Positions 25,985 to 34,076 of a stretch of 64,000 nucleotides of DNA are shown piece after piece. Origin of the DNA: Micromonospora chaiyaphumensis (GTDB lineage: Bacteria; Actinomycetota; Actinomycetes; Mycobacteriales; Micromonosporaceae); the NCBI RefSeq assembly GCF_900091435.1, contig NZ_FMCS01000011.1, forward strand, positions 1-64,000, written 5' to 3'. The position numbers were made by a program, and so were the translations under genes. The notes under the pieces were generated by a model. The model saw nothing but the letters and a program-made list of their open reading frames with translations. It did not search any database and was not told the origin of the DNA. Within the stretch, counting starts at the first letter, position 1. Every line of letters begins with the position of its first letter.

Positions 25985-26004
25985 ACTGTATCGGAACACT
26001 ACAT
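25985..26004 (-). promoter_or_regulatory. PadR promoter and candidate operator
   Basis: The -10-like TACAGT (25990-25985) is 7 nt before the PadR ATG, placing the transcript start at or next to the A of ATG. A TGTA-N9-TACA dyad (25987-26003) overlaps it, suitable for autorepression. It also runs into the last codons of the FBP-domain gene. Confidence 0.45.
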
Positions 26005-26496
26005 AGGGGTGTGCCCCACGACCTGCTGGAGGAAGGCGGCCAGGTTGGCGGTGGTCCGGTCGACCTTCTCGGCCAGCGTGATGGACTCGTCGAGGCGCCG
26101 GCCCGCGCTCTTCCGGCCCCGCAGGTAGAGCGAGCAGGCGAGGTCGGCGCAGAGGTAGCTGCCGACCGAGTTGCCCGCCCGCCCGTCCGGCCCGGCCTTG
26201 CGGGCGGTCATCAGCGTGACGCCGTCACCGGTGTGCGTGGTCAGGCAGAGCGAGCACATGCTGCGCCGGGCCCGCCCGGCCTGCGACGCCACCCGCAGGG
26301 CCACCCCGAGCAGCCCGGTGCCGGACTCGGCGACCAGGTAGGCCCGCTCCGCGCCGGCGGGGTCACGCCAGCCGAGGAAGTCGAGGTCCGCCCACGGCCG
26401 CTCGGCCAGATCCCGGGGCAGGGCCAGGCGCTTCGCCTCGCCCTTGGTGCAATTGACGAAGGAGGCCCGGATGGCGGGCTCGGTGAGGGGTGTCAT
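25999..26496 (-). CDS. FBP-domain treble-clef zinc-finger protein (EF-G-binding type)
   Basis: 165 residues. Contains the C-terminal treble-clef module of the FBP family (Fibronectin-binding/FusB-type): SMCSLCLTTHTGDGVTLMTA with a CxxC knuckle, and GSYLCADLACSLYLRGRK with the second Cys pair, then a C-terminal helix. FusB relatives bind elongation factor G and free it from the ribosome; many actinobacterial members are uncharacterised. Start ATG at 26496. It faces a TetR gene across a 60-bp gap that holds a perfect dyad, so that TetR probably controls it. Confidence 0.8.
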   Translation of the reverse strand: MTPLTEPAIRASFVNCTKGEAKRLALPRDLAERPWADLDFLGWRDPAGAERAYLVAESGTGLLGVALRVASQAGRARRSMCSLCLTTHTGDGVTLMTARKAGPDGRAGNSVGSYLCADLACSLYLRGRKSAGRRLDESITLAEKVDRTTANLAAFLQQVVGHTPM

Positions 26497-26515
26497 AGGC
26501 GCTAGTCTAGACCCC

Positions 26516-26531
26516 CTAGGTAAAAACCTAG
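26516..26531. promoter_or_regulatory. Dyad operator between FBP gene and TetR gene
   Basis: CTAGGT-AAAA-ACCTAG, a perfect 6+6 inverted repeat in the 60-bp divergent gap; a further CTAG-CTAG pair lies at 26502-26510. Symmetry and place fit a TetR operator serving both genes. Confidence 0.6.
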
Positions 26532-26556
26532 AGCATTGAGATGTGGGGTGGGGCAC

Positions 26557-27126
26557 ATGGCCCGTACGGGGTTGACGGTCGAACGGCTGACCCTGGCGGC
26601 CGCGGAGATGGCCGACGAGGTCGGCTTCGAGAACGTCACCGTCTCGGCGCTCGCCCGCCGGTTCGGGGTGAAGGACGCAAGCCTGTACTTTCACCTCAAG
26701 AGCGCCCACGACCTGCGCGTCCAGGTGGCGATGCTGGCCCTGCGGGAGATGGCCGACGGGGCCGCCGACGCGCTCGCGGGCCGGGCGGGCAAGGACGCGC
26801 TGGTGGCCTTTGCCAACGCGTACCGCGACTACGCCCTCCGGCACCCCGGCCGGTACGCCGCGGCGCAGCTGCAACTCGACCGGGAGACGGCCGAGGCGAG
26901 CGCGGCCCGCCGGCACGCCGAGATGACCCGGGCGATCCTGCGCGGCTACCAGCTCGCCGAGCCCGACCAGACCGACGCCGTACGCCTGCTGCACGGCACC
27001 TTCCACGGCTACGTGTCGCTGGAACGCGCGGGCGGCTTCCGCCACACTCCGCGGACGACGGACGCCAGCTGGTCCCGCACCCTGGACGCCCTCGACGCCC
27101 TGCTGCGGAACTGGCCGCCGCAGTGA
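26557..27126 (+). CDS. TetR/AcrR-family regulator with WHG-type C-terminal domain
   Basis: 189 residues. N-terminal HTH: LTLAAAEMADEVGFENVTVSALARRFGVKDASLYFHLKS (about 10-48). The C-terminal half ends in LLHGTFHGYVSLERAGGF, matching the WHG ligand domain found in a TetR subgroup. Ligand unknown. Start ATG at 26557 with a G-rich ribosome site. It is divergent from the FBP-domain gene and shares the dyad at 26516. It ends 6 bp before the convergent phosphatase gene. Confidence 0.88.
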   Translation: MARTGLTVERLTLAAAEMADEVGFENVTVSALARRFGVKDASLYFHLKSAHDLRVQVAMLALREMADGAADALAGRAGKDALVAFANAYRDYALRHPGRYAAAQLQLDRETAEASAARRHAEMTRAILRGYQLAEPDQTDAVRLLHGTFHGYVSLERAGGFRHTPRTTDASWSRTLDALDALLRNWPPQ

Positions 27127-27132
27127 GGAGGG

Positions 27133-28347
27133 TCAGCGGGGCAGCCGGCGGACGGCCAGCAGGGCGATGTCGTCGGTCGGGTGCTCGGTGTCCAGGGTGG
27201 ACATGACGGTCGCGGCCACCGTGTCGACGGGCGCCAGCGGGACGGCCGCGGTCAGCCGGGCCACACCCGCGTCGAACAGCTCCCCCCGTCGCTCGACGAG
27301 CCCGTCGGTGTAGGCGACCAGGACCGCGCCGGGCGGGAAGTCGACCGTCGTGGTGTGCCGCGCCGGGCTGCGACGGCCGGTGCCGAGTGGCGGGTCGATG
27401 TGCGCGTCGAGCAGGGCGTTCGGGTGGCCGGGCAGCGCCAGCACCGGGCGCGGATGGCCGGCCACGGAGACGAGCACGGTCTCCCGGTCCGGTGAGATCA
27501 TGGCGTACAAGGCGGTGGTCAGGCTGCCGGCCTCGAAGTGCACCACCTTCCGGTCGAGCAGGGTCAGCGCCTCCGCCGGGTCGTCGGAGACCAGCGCGTA
27601 GGCGCGCAGCGCGCTGCGGACCCGGCCCATCACCACGGCGGACTGGAGCCCGTGCCCGGAGACGTCGCCGACGACCACGCCCAACCAGCCGGACGGCAGG
27701 CTGAAGACGTCGTACCAGTCGCCGCCGACGCCGGAGGCGTGACCCGGCACGTACCGGCCGGCCAGTTCCAGGTCGGGTAGGTCGGGCAGTTCGGCGGGGA
27801 TCAGGCTCCGTTGCAGGGCCAGCGCGGCGGCCTGGTCCAGGGTGCTAGCGCGGGCGCTGCTCGCCAGGCTGACCCGGTCGGCGACCAGTTCGAGGAGGCG
27901 GACGTCGTCGAGGGTGAACTGCCGGGGCGACAGGGTGCCCACGTGCAGCACGCCGACGAGCGCACCCCGGGCCATGATCGGCACGCCCAGGAGGGACCGC
28001 ACCCCGGTCTCGATCAGCACCGGGTTGACCACGTTGTCGGGGGTGACGGTCTGGAGGATCACCGGCTGCCGGGTGAGCGCGACCTGGCCGGCGAACCCAC
28101 GGCCGACGGAGACCCGGAAGCCCTGCCGGACCTCCTCCTCCAGCCCCCGGGCAGCGGTGGCCACCAACTGCTGGGCGCGCACGTCGAGCAGGAGGATCGC
28201 GGCCGTGTCGACCCCCAGCAGGTCACGCACCCGATCGAGCAGCTCGTCGAAGAGGTCGGCGACATCGAGTCGGGACAGCGTCGCGTCGGTCACCGCCTCA
28301 ACCCGGCGCAACCACTGATCGTCCCGCAGGACCTCCGCCCGAACCAC
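27133..28347 (-). CDS. GAF domain-PP2C (SpoIIE-type) serine phosphatase
   Basis: 404 residues. A GAF sensor (about 25-165; DLFDELLDRVRDLLGVDTAAILLLD ... LLGVPIMARGALVGVLHVG) is followed by a SpoIIE-like PP2C domain with metal-binding motifs GGDWYDVF (208-215), GDVSGHG (227-233), YTDGLVE and DDIALLAV. Such enzymes dephosphorylate anti-sigma-factor antagonists in partner-switching cascades. No anti-sigma or STAS gene is adjacent, so the partner is elsewhere. GTG start at 28347. The signal bound by the GAF domain is unknown. The 221 bp upstream of its start contains no further gene. Confidence 0.9.
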   Translation of the reverse strand: MVRAEVLRDDQWLRRVEAVTDATLSRLDVADLFDELLDRVRDLLGVDTAAILLLDVRAQQLVATAARGLEEEVRQGFRVSVGRGFAGQVALTRQPVILQTVTPDNVVNPVLIETGVRSLLGVPIMARGALVGVLHVGTLSPRQFTLDDVRLLELVADRVSLASSARASTLDQAAALALQRSLIPAELPDLPDLELAGRYVPGHASGVGGDWYDVFSLPSGWLGVVVGDVSGHGLQSAVVMGRVRSALRAYALVSDDPAEALTLLDRKVVHFEAGSLTTALYAMISPDRETVLVSVAGHPRPVLALPGHPNALLDAHIDPPLGTGRRSPARHTTTVDFPPGAVLVAYTDGLVERRGELFDAGVARLTAAVPLAPVDTVAATVMSTLDTEHPTDDIALLAVRRLPR

Positions 28348-28568
28348 CCCACGATCCTAGTTGCGCACCGGCAATTTCTGCTCGTTGCGACCCGTGAGAC
28401 GGCCGTCCCAGCGGCTGGTCGAACCGGATATCCCGCGCGAAAGACGACGGACGGGTGGACCGGTACGCCGGATTCTAGCGGGAGAGCACCCTCCCCGACC
28501 CGGTCTGGCACGCTGGGGGCAGCCGGTCACGGCGACATTACCCGGACATCGAGGCGGGGCGGCGGTCG

Positions 28569-28904
28569 TCAACCGGCGCGGGGCGCGTACATGATGACGG
28601 CGACTCCGACGAGGCAGATCGCCGCGCCGGCCATGTCGTAGCGGTCGGGGCGGAACTTGTCGACGACCATGCCCCAGGCCAGGGAGCCCGCGACGAAGAC
28701 GCCGCCGTAGGCGGCGAGGATGCGGCCGAAGTTCGGGTCGGGCTGGAAGGTGGCGACGAAGCCGTAGAACCCGAGTGCGACGGCCCCGGCCGCGACCCAG
28801 AGCAGTCCTCGATGCTCCCGCCAGCCCTGCCAGACCAGCCACGCCCCGCCGATCTCGGCGAGCGCGGCGAGCAGGAAGAGCAGGATCGAGCGGGCAACCG
28901 TCAT
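28569..28904 (-). CDS. YnfA/UPF0060-family membrane protein
   Basis: 111 residues with four predicted transmembrane helices and the family pattern AALAEIGGAWLVWQGWREHRG and GRILAAYGGVFVAGSLAWGMVVD. UPF0060 proteins resemble small-multidrug-resistance transporters in size and topology, but transport is unproven for most. Its ATG overlaps the MerR stop (ATGA), making it the last gene of a three-gene coupled operon with a MerR-type promoter, so an efflux role for a metal or organic cation is a fair inference. Confidence 0.87.
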   Translation of the reverse strand: MTVARSILLFLLAALAEIGGAWLVWQGWREHRGLLWVAAGAVALGFYGFVATFQPDPNFGRILAAYGGVFVAGSLAWGMVVDKFRPDRYDMAGAAICLVGVAVIMYAPRAG

Positions 28905-29110
28905 GCGTCGGACCGTAGCGTGACCACCTGGCTTTCCGCGGTCTTGATGACCCGCAGCAGGGTGACCGTGTCGGACGGGTAGAGCCGGTGCCCGCCCGGC
29001 GACCGCCGCGGGGAGGCGAGCAGCCCCCGGCGCTCGTAGTAGCGGAGCGTCTGCACGTTGACCCCGGCGGCGTCGGCCAGCTCGCCGCTGCGCAGCCCCG
29101 ATCCGGTCAT
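28901..29110 (-). CDS. Truncated MerR-type DNA-binding protein
   Basis: 69 residues, only the MerR winged helix: RSGELADAAGVNVQTLRYYERRGLLASPRRSPGGHRLYPSDTVTLLRVIK. Normal MerR regulators continue with a long dimerisation helix and a ligand loop (about 120-140 residues); here the frame ends (TAESQVVTLRSDA) as the next gene starts. No further MerR sequence is visible downstream in another frame, so it may be a natural short form. ATGA overlaps join it to both neighbours. A MerR-type operator lies upstream of the first gene of the operon. Confidence 0.8.
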   Translation of the reverse strand: MTGSGLRSGELADAAGVNVQTLRYYERRGLLASPRRSPGGHRLYPSDTVTLLRVIKTAESQVVTLRSDA

Positions 29111-29463
29111 CTCCGGCCCCGCGCGGACGTCGCCCGCTCGGCGAGGGCGTCGAGCACGCCGACGTGTGCCGCCGGCACCCGGACGTCCAGCGTCAGCAGG
29201 CCGGGGCCGGGTCGCGCGAGGTCGAACGTGAAGAACGAGCAGCAGGACGATTCGCGGGCGGTCAGCTCCCGTGCGGTCTCCTCGACCTGCTCCGCACCGT
29301 CGAGCCGCAACCGCAGGTGCTCCGGCGACAGTCGGTCGGCCCCGCGGACCGCCGCGCGGAAGAACCGGTCGAACTCGGCGAGCCGCAGCGGCCGCTCCGC
29401 CGTCGGCAGGGTGCACGCGTCCGGCACCCAGGAAGCGCTCGCCGTGATGTGGTCGTCGCTCAT
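29107..29463 (-). CDS. CC-motif protein, first gene of the MerR operon
   Basis: 118 residues: a helical N-terminus (PLRLAEFDRFFRAAVRGADRLSPEHLRLRL), then EETARELTARESSCCSFFTFDLARPGPGLLTLDVRVP. The vicinal cysteine pair in ESSCCSFFTF is a recurrent signature in small actinobacterial proteins linked to MerR genes and could be a soft-metal or redox site. No firm family name. Translation starts at the ATG at 29463, which appears to be the first transcribed codon; its stop overlaps the MerR start (ATGA). Alternative longer starts (to 29532) would run through the promoter. Confidence 0.7.
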   Translation of the reverse strand: MSDDHITASASWVPDACTLPTAERPLRLAEFDRFFRAAVRGADRLSPEHLRLRLDGAEQVEETARELTARESSCCSFFTFDLARPGPGLLTLDVRVPAAHVGVLDALAERATSARGRR

Positions 29464-29469
29464 ACGTCG

Positions 29470-29501
29470 ACGGTAAGCCCGTACCCGGGTACCGGATGCA
29501 A
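29470..29501 (-). promoter_or_regulatory. MerR-type promoter/operator, leaderless
   Basis: On the minus strand TTGCAT (-35) is followed after 19 nt by TTACCG/TACCGT (-10). The long spacer is filled by a dyad whose 12-bp core GTACCCGGGTAC is perfect. This is the layout of mer-type promoters. The ATG of the first gene begins 6 nt after the -10. Confidence 0.7.
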
Positions 29502-29539
29502 GCCCGCAGGCGCCGCCGGTGCGCCGCCTCACGAAGGCG

Positions 29540-30664
29540 TCATTTCGTGGGCGCCGGGTCGGGGGGTCGTGCCGTGAAGAAGCGGGTGATGTCCTCCGCT
29601 GCGGTGGGAGACAGCATCATCGCCTGGACTCGTGCGGACATTTCGGCGATCGGGTGGGTCCTCGTGAACATCGCCTCCTCGTATGCCCGGATCGCCGAGT
29701 CCGGGTCGGCGGGGTTGGCGGCGAGTTCGCCGGCGAGTTCGGCGGCGTCGAGCATGGCCTGATTGGCGCCTTCGCCGACCGGTGGCATGAGGTGCGCGGC
29801 GTCGCCGATGAGGGTGATCCCCGGTTGGTGGGCCCAGCGCGTACCGGTGGGCATCGCTTCGATCCGGCGCGGCGTCGGCGCGCTGTCGCCGGCCTCGATG
29901 AGTGCGGTGAGGCTCGGGTCCCAGCCGTCGAACATCTCCAGGAGAGCGCGCCTACTGCGGTAGGTGTCGATGTCGCGATCCGCTGCGCGGACGGAGATCC
30001 CGACTCGGATGGTGCCGTCGCCGAGGCGTTGGGCCGCCAGGATCTGGTTCACGCCGATGCACCACAGGTTCCCGGGGCCGACCAGCTCGGCGACAGCCGG
30101 GTGGCGCCGGTCGGCGTCGCTGATGCTCAGCTCCACCAGGGTGGCCACGTAGGACAGTCCCGCCTCGGTCAGCAGCGACCGGACGACCGAGCGCGCGCCG
30201 TCCGCGCCGATGAGGAGGTCGCAGTCGGCGCTGCGGCCACCATCGAACGTCAGCCCGAAGCCTCCGCCGGGTCGGGGCGTCGCCGCGACGAGCCGGTGCT
30301 GCCACGCCACCGCGCCGCCCGGGAGCGAGCCGAGCAGGAGATCACGCAGTGCGCTGCGGTCGATCTCGGGGCGGCCGGAGAATGAGCCGGGTTGGGGCCT
30401 GTGGTGCACGAGGGTGCGCCCGGCCGGGTCGAGGATGCGATGTTCCTCGCCCTCGGGCCGCGCCTCGGACCGGAACCGGCCGGCGAGACCCGCCTCGGCC
30501 AGGGCCCGTTGCCCGGACTCCGGGTGCAGGTCCAGCGATCCGCCCTGCGAACGCGCGGACCGGCTCGCCTCACGTTCGTACACCACGGCGTCGATGCCGT
30601 GCCGGTAAAGGATTCGGGCCAGCGTGAGGCCGCCGAGGCCGCCACCGGCGATCGCGATTCGCAT
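29540..30664 (-). CDS. Tet(X)-like FAD-dependent monooxygenase
   Basis: 374 residues of the class A flavin monooxygenase fold. FAD site GGGLGGLTLARIL (7-19); the SQGGSLDLHPESGQRALAEAGL segment, PEIDRSALRDLLLGSLP and IGDAAHLMPPVGEGANQAMLDA closely follow the order in Tet(X), which hydroxylates tetracyclines. It also resembles other antibiotic-inactivating oxygenases, so the substrate is uncertain; a true Tet(X) has MPPFAGQGVN where this has MPPVGEGAN. Start at 30664 gives GGGAAG 5 nt upstream; an ATG three bases earlier is also open. A divergent TetR gene and a shared operator lie 31 bp away. Confidence 0.85.
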   Translation of the reverse strand: MRIAIAGGGLGGLTLARILYRHGIDAVVYEREASRSARSQGGSLDLHPESGQRALAEAGLAGRFRSEARPEGEEHRILDPAGRTLVHHRPQPGSFSGRPEIDRSALRDLLLGSLPGGAVAWQHRLVAATPRPGGGFGLTFDGGRSADCDLLIGADGARSVVRSLLTEAGLSYVATLVELSISDADRRHPAVAELVGPGNLWCIGVNQILAAQRLGDGTIRVGISVRAADRDIDTYRSRRALLEMFDGWDPSLTALIEAGDSAPTPRRIEAMPTGTRWAHQPGITLIGDAAHLMPPVGEGANQAMLDAAELAGELAANPADPDSAIRAYEEAMFTRTHPIAEMSARVQAMMLSPTAAEDITRFFTARPPDPAPTK

Positions 30665-30676
30665 CATCACTTCCCT

Positions 30677-30713
30677 TACCGTACGCTGTATCTCATGGAT
30701 ACGCCGTACGGTA
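30677..30713. promoter_or_regulatory. TetR operator overlapping the regulator's start codon
   Basis: Inverted repeat with 15-bp arms (30677-30691 and 30699-30713, 13 of 15 matching; outer TACCGTAC perfect) and a 7-nt centre that contains the TetR ATG at 30695. It ends 13 bp before the monooxygenase start, so one bound repressor would block both genes. Confidence 0.75.
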
Positions 30714-31416
30714 GCGCACCGCTGCCCGTGTGGGAACGGCCGGAACCCCAGCCGCGGGCGGCGCCGGTGCCGTTGAGCCGCGCGAAGATCGCCGCTGCGG
30801 CGATCCGCCTTGCCGACGCGGAGAGCCTCGACGGACTGTCGGTACGCAAGATCGCCAAAGAGCTCGGTGTCGGTCCGATGCGGCTCTACGACTACGTGAC
30901 CAACAGGTCCGAACTGCTCGATCTGATGGTCGACGCCGTCTATGCCGAGATCGCCGAGGCCGGCGAGCAATCCGAGTGGCGCGCCACGCTACTGGCCATC
31001 GTGCACCGGACCCGTGACGCCGCCCTCGCGCACGAGTGGTTCGCCGACCTGCTCGGCGCGAGGCCGCACCTCGGACCCCATGCGCTCGCCGTGGGCGAGA
31101 CGACCGCGGCGGCGCTCACCCAGGCCCCCGGGATACGCACCATCGACGACCTCCAGCGGGCCCTGGGCGCCCTCAACGCCTTCATCATCGGTGCGCTCCG
31201 CAGGGAGGTCACCGAGCGGCGTACCGCCCGTTCCACGGGCACCGACGAGGCCGCCTGGCAGGCCAGCCTCGGCCCCTACCTCACCCGCATGCTCGACACG
31301 GGCCGCTATCCCACGGTCGCCCGGCTCGTCATCGACGGCGCCCACCTCGACGCCGAGGAAACCTTCCACCACAACCTGACCACCGTCCTCGACGGCATCA
31401 CCGGCCATCCCGATGG

Positions 31417-31840
<424 letters not shown>

Positions 31841-31846
31841 GCCCTC

Positions 31847-31852
31847 ATCCTA
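31847..31852 (-). promoter_or_regulatory. rnpB -10 element
   Basis: TAGGAT on the minus strand, 6 nt before the first base of helix P1 of rnpB, the expected spacing to a transcription start. No clear -35 was recognised. Confidence 0.5.
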
Positions 31853-31890
31853 ACGACGAGACCCCCGCGCCCATTTCCACCCCGCCATCG

Positions 31891-31954
31891 GCGTTGACCA
31901 AGGGGTTTGCGTCGGGACGGGGCCGGATCCCGGCGCAAACCTCTTGATCAACGC
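31891..31954. repeat. Long palindrome (REP-like) between rnpB and the TauE/SafE gene
   Basis: 27-nt arms (31891-31917 and 31928-31954) match at 24 of 27 positions around a 10-nt loop. On the minus-strand transcript all three mismatches become G-U pairs, so the RNA helix is uninterrupted. The arms contain GTTTGCG and TTGATCAACGC and are AT-richer than their surroundings. It differs in sequence from the palindrome at 6599. Confidence 0.65.
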
Positions 31955-32023
31955 GGGAGCAGCCGCCGAGGGCGGTGGAGGCCGTTCTGCGCGGGGGTGA
32001 CCGGCGGGCTAGCCTGCGGGATC

Positions 32024-32785
32024 ATGGAGCTCTCCGACGTCGCGCTGCTGATCGCCGCCGGTCTCGCCGCGGGCACGGTGAACGCGGTGGCCGGGGGCGG
32101 CTCCCTCATCACCTTCCCGGCCCTGATCGCGATCGGCCTGCCCCCGGTGCCCGCCAACGTCAGCAACTCGGTGTCGGTCTTCCCGGGTTACGTGGCCAGC
32201 GTGGCGGGCAGCCGGGCGGACCTGCCCCGCGGGCGGGCGCTCTGGCCGCTGCTGCCCACCGCCGTGGCCGGCACGGTCGTCGGCTGCGTACTCCTGCTGG
32301 CCACCCCGGCGCGCGCGTTCGAACTGGTGGTGCCGTTCCTGGTGCTGGGCGCGACCGCCGTGCTGGCCTTCCAGGATCCGCTGCGCCGGCTGGTCGGCCA
32401 TCCGGCCGACCTCAGCCCGCGCCGCCGTACCGTCACGGTCCAGGCCATGGTCGCGCTCGGCACGGTGTACGGCGGTTACTTCGGCGCGGCGCTCGGGGTG
32501 ATGCTGGTGGCCGGCCTGGCTCTCGTGCTGGACACCACGCTGGCCCGGGTGTCGGCCATCAAGAACCTGCTCTCGGCCATGGTGGGGCTGACCACGCTGG
32601 TGGTGTTCGCGCTCTTCGGTCCGGTCAACTGGGCCGCGGTGGCGGTGGTCGCACCGGCCACGCTGGTCGGCGGGTACGCGGGCGCCCGGCTGGTCCGCCG
32701 GCTCCCGCCGGTGGTGCTGAGGACCCTCATCGTGGTCTTCGGCACGGTGATCGGCCTCTACCTGCTCTACCGCGCCCTCGGCTGA
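32024..32785 (+). CDS. TauE/SafE-family (TSUP) permease
   Basis: 253 residues, about eight transmembrane helices in two repeats of four. N-terminal signature AGLAAGTVNAVAGGGSLITFPALIAIGLPPVPANVSNS and its echo GGYFGAALGVMLVAG in the second half are typical of sulfite/organosulfonate exporters (TauE/SafE). Substrate not predictable from neighbours. ATG at 32024 fits the family start. It ends at a 9-bp hairpin shared with the convergent MFS gene. Confidence 0.88.
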   Translation: MELSDVALLIAAGLAAGTVNAVAGGGSLITFPALIAIGLPPVPANVSNSVSVFPGYVASVAGSRADLPRGRALWPLLPTAVAGTVVGCVLLLATPARAFELVVPFLVLGATAVLAFQDPLRRLVGHPADLSPRRRTVTVQAMVALGTVYGGYFGAALGVMLVAGLALVLDTTLARVSAIKNLLSAMVGLTTLVVFALFGPVNWAAVAVVAPATLVGGYAGARLVRRLPPVVLRTLIVVFGTVIGLYLLYRALG

Positions 32786-32793
32786 CCGAGCGG

Positions 32794-32820
32794 GAGGGGC
32801 CCATCAGGAACGGGCCCCTC
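32794..32820. terminator. Bidirectional terminator
   Basis: Perfect 9-bp stem (32794-32802 with 32812-32820) and a 9-nt loop, starting 8 bases after the permease stop and ending 6 bases before the MFS stop on the other strand. Confidence 0.75.
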
Positions 32821-32826
32821 CGCACC

Positions 32827-34059
32827 TCAGTACGCCTCGCCGACCGGCTCCTCCGCGGCGTGCTCGTTGCGCCGGGCGGCGGAGTTCCACCGGGACCAGA
32901 GCACCCGCTCGCCGTAGCCGGCGGCCATCACGTGCGCGAAGGCGAGGTAGACCAGCACGCCGACGGCGAGGACCCCGAAGCCCACCCAGAAGGGGAGGGC
33001 GAGCGAGTGCTCGGCGAGCTTGCCGGAGATGATCGGGGCCGGCGCGGCGGCGCCCCAGCGGACCAGGTTGAACGCGCCGGTGGCGACCCGCCGGTCGCTG
33101 GAGCCGAGGCCCAGGGCCAGGTCGGTGAGGTTGGCGTTGGCCAGGCCCATGAAGAGGCCGGCGAGGACCAGGACCACCAGCGACATGGCGGTGCCGGTGG
33201 AGGTGGCGAAGAGGACCATGCAGACCAGCAGGCCGGCGATGGCGACGCCGACGGTCTGCACCGCGCCGATCCGGTGCGCCAGCCGGTGGCCGACCAGCAG
33301 GATGCCGGCGGCCAGGCCGAGGCCCCAGCCGGTGAAGGCCAGGCCCAGCGGGATGACGTCGAGGTGCAGGTAGAGCGGCGTGTAGCCGAGCACCACGAAG
33401 AAGACGAAGTTGTAGGCGGCGGTGACCACGCAGAGGGTGATGAACGCCGGCTTGCGGTAGGTCGAGAAGATGGCGCCGAGGCGTACCGGGGGCTGCTTGT
33501 GGGCCGGCTCGCGGAGCTTGCGCGAGGCGACGGCCAGGGCCAGGACCATGAAGACGCCGCAGACGAAGAAGGGCAGCCGCCAGGTCACCTCGCCGAGCAG
33601 GCCGCCGATCAGCGGGCCGACCGCGAAGCCGAGACCGAGCGCGGTCTCGAAGAGGCCGACCACCCACTCCCGGTCGTTGGCGAGGTTGACCAGCACCACC
33701 ATGGCGGTGGCGAAGAACATCGCGTTGCCCAGGCCCCAGACACCGCGCAGCACCGAGAGCTGCACGATGTCGTTGCTGAACGACGCGAGGATGGCGGCCA
33801 GGCCGACCACCGAGACGCCGGTGATCAGCACCGGCTTGAAGCCGAACTTCCCGCTGGCCAGGGTCGCCGGGATCATGCCGACCGCCATCACCGCGATGTA
33901 CGCGGTGAAGAGCAGCTCGACCTGCCAGGCGGTGACCCCGATGGCCTCGCCGATGGCGGGCAGGATCGGGTCCACCACGGCGATGCCGGCGATGGCGAGG
34001 AAGGCCACCAGCGTGGTGGCGTAGATGGCACTGCGGTTGGGTTCGGATCGCCGATCCAC
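32827..34059 (-). CDS. MFS transporter, drug-efflux type
   Basis: 410 residues with 12 predicted helices. Early motif AIAGIAVVDPILPAIGEAIGVTAWQVELLFTAYIAVMAVGMIPA and the motif-A-like GKFGFKPVLITGV between helices 2 and 3 place it with 12-helix proton-coupled efflux pumps (ACDE/Bcr type). The divergent MarR gene and the operator in the 58-bp gap suggest inducible export of a toxic compound. Substrate unknown. Confidence 0.88.
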   Translation of the reverse strand: MDRRSEPNRSAIYATTLVAFLAIAGIAVVDPILPAIGEAIGVTAWQVELLFTAYIAVMAVGMIPATLASGKFGFKPVLITGVSVVGLAAILASFSNDIVQLSVLRGVWGLGNAMFFATAMVVLVNLANDREWVVGLFETALGLGFAVGPLIGGLLGEVTWRLPFFVCGVFMVLALAVASRKLREPAHKQPPVRLGAIFSTYRKPAFITLCVVTAAYNFVFFVVLGYTPLYLHLDVIPLGLAFTGWGLGLAAGILLVGHRLAHRIGAVQTVGVAIAGLLVCMVLFATSTGTAMSLVVLVLAGLFMGLANANLTDLALGLGSSDRRVATGAFNLVRWGAAAPAPIISGKLAEHSLALPFWVGFGVLAVGVLVYLAFAHVMAAGYGERVLWSRWNSAARRNEHAAEEPVGEAY

Positions 34060-34076
34060 TCCGCGCCTCCAGACAG

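Noticed and set aside
29540..30664. Calling the monooxygenase tet(X)
   Set aside because: Motif order agrees but the MPP-x-GxG region differs and many related oxygenases act on other substrates.
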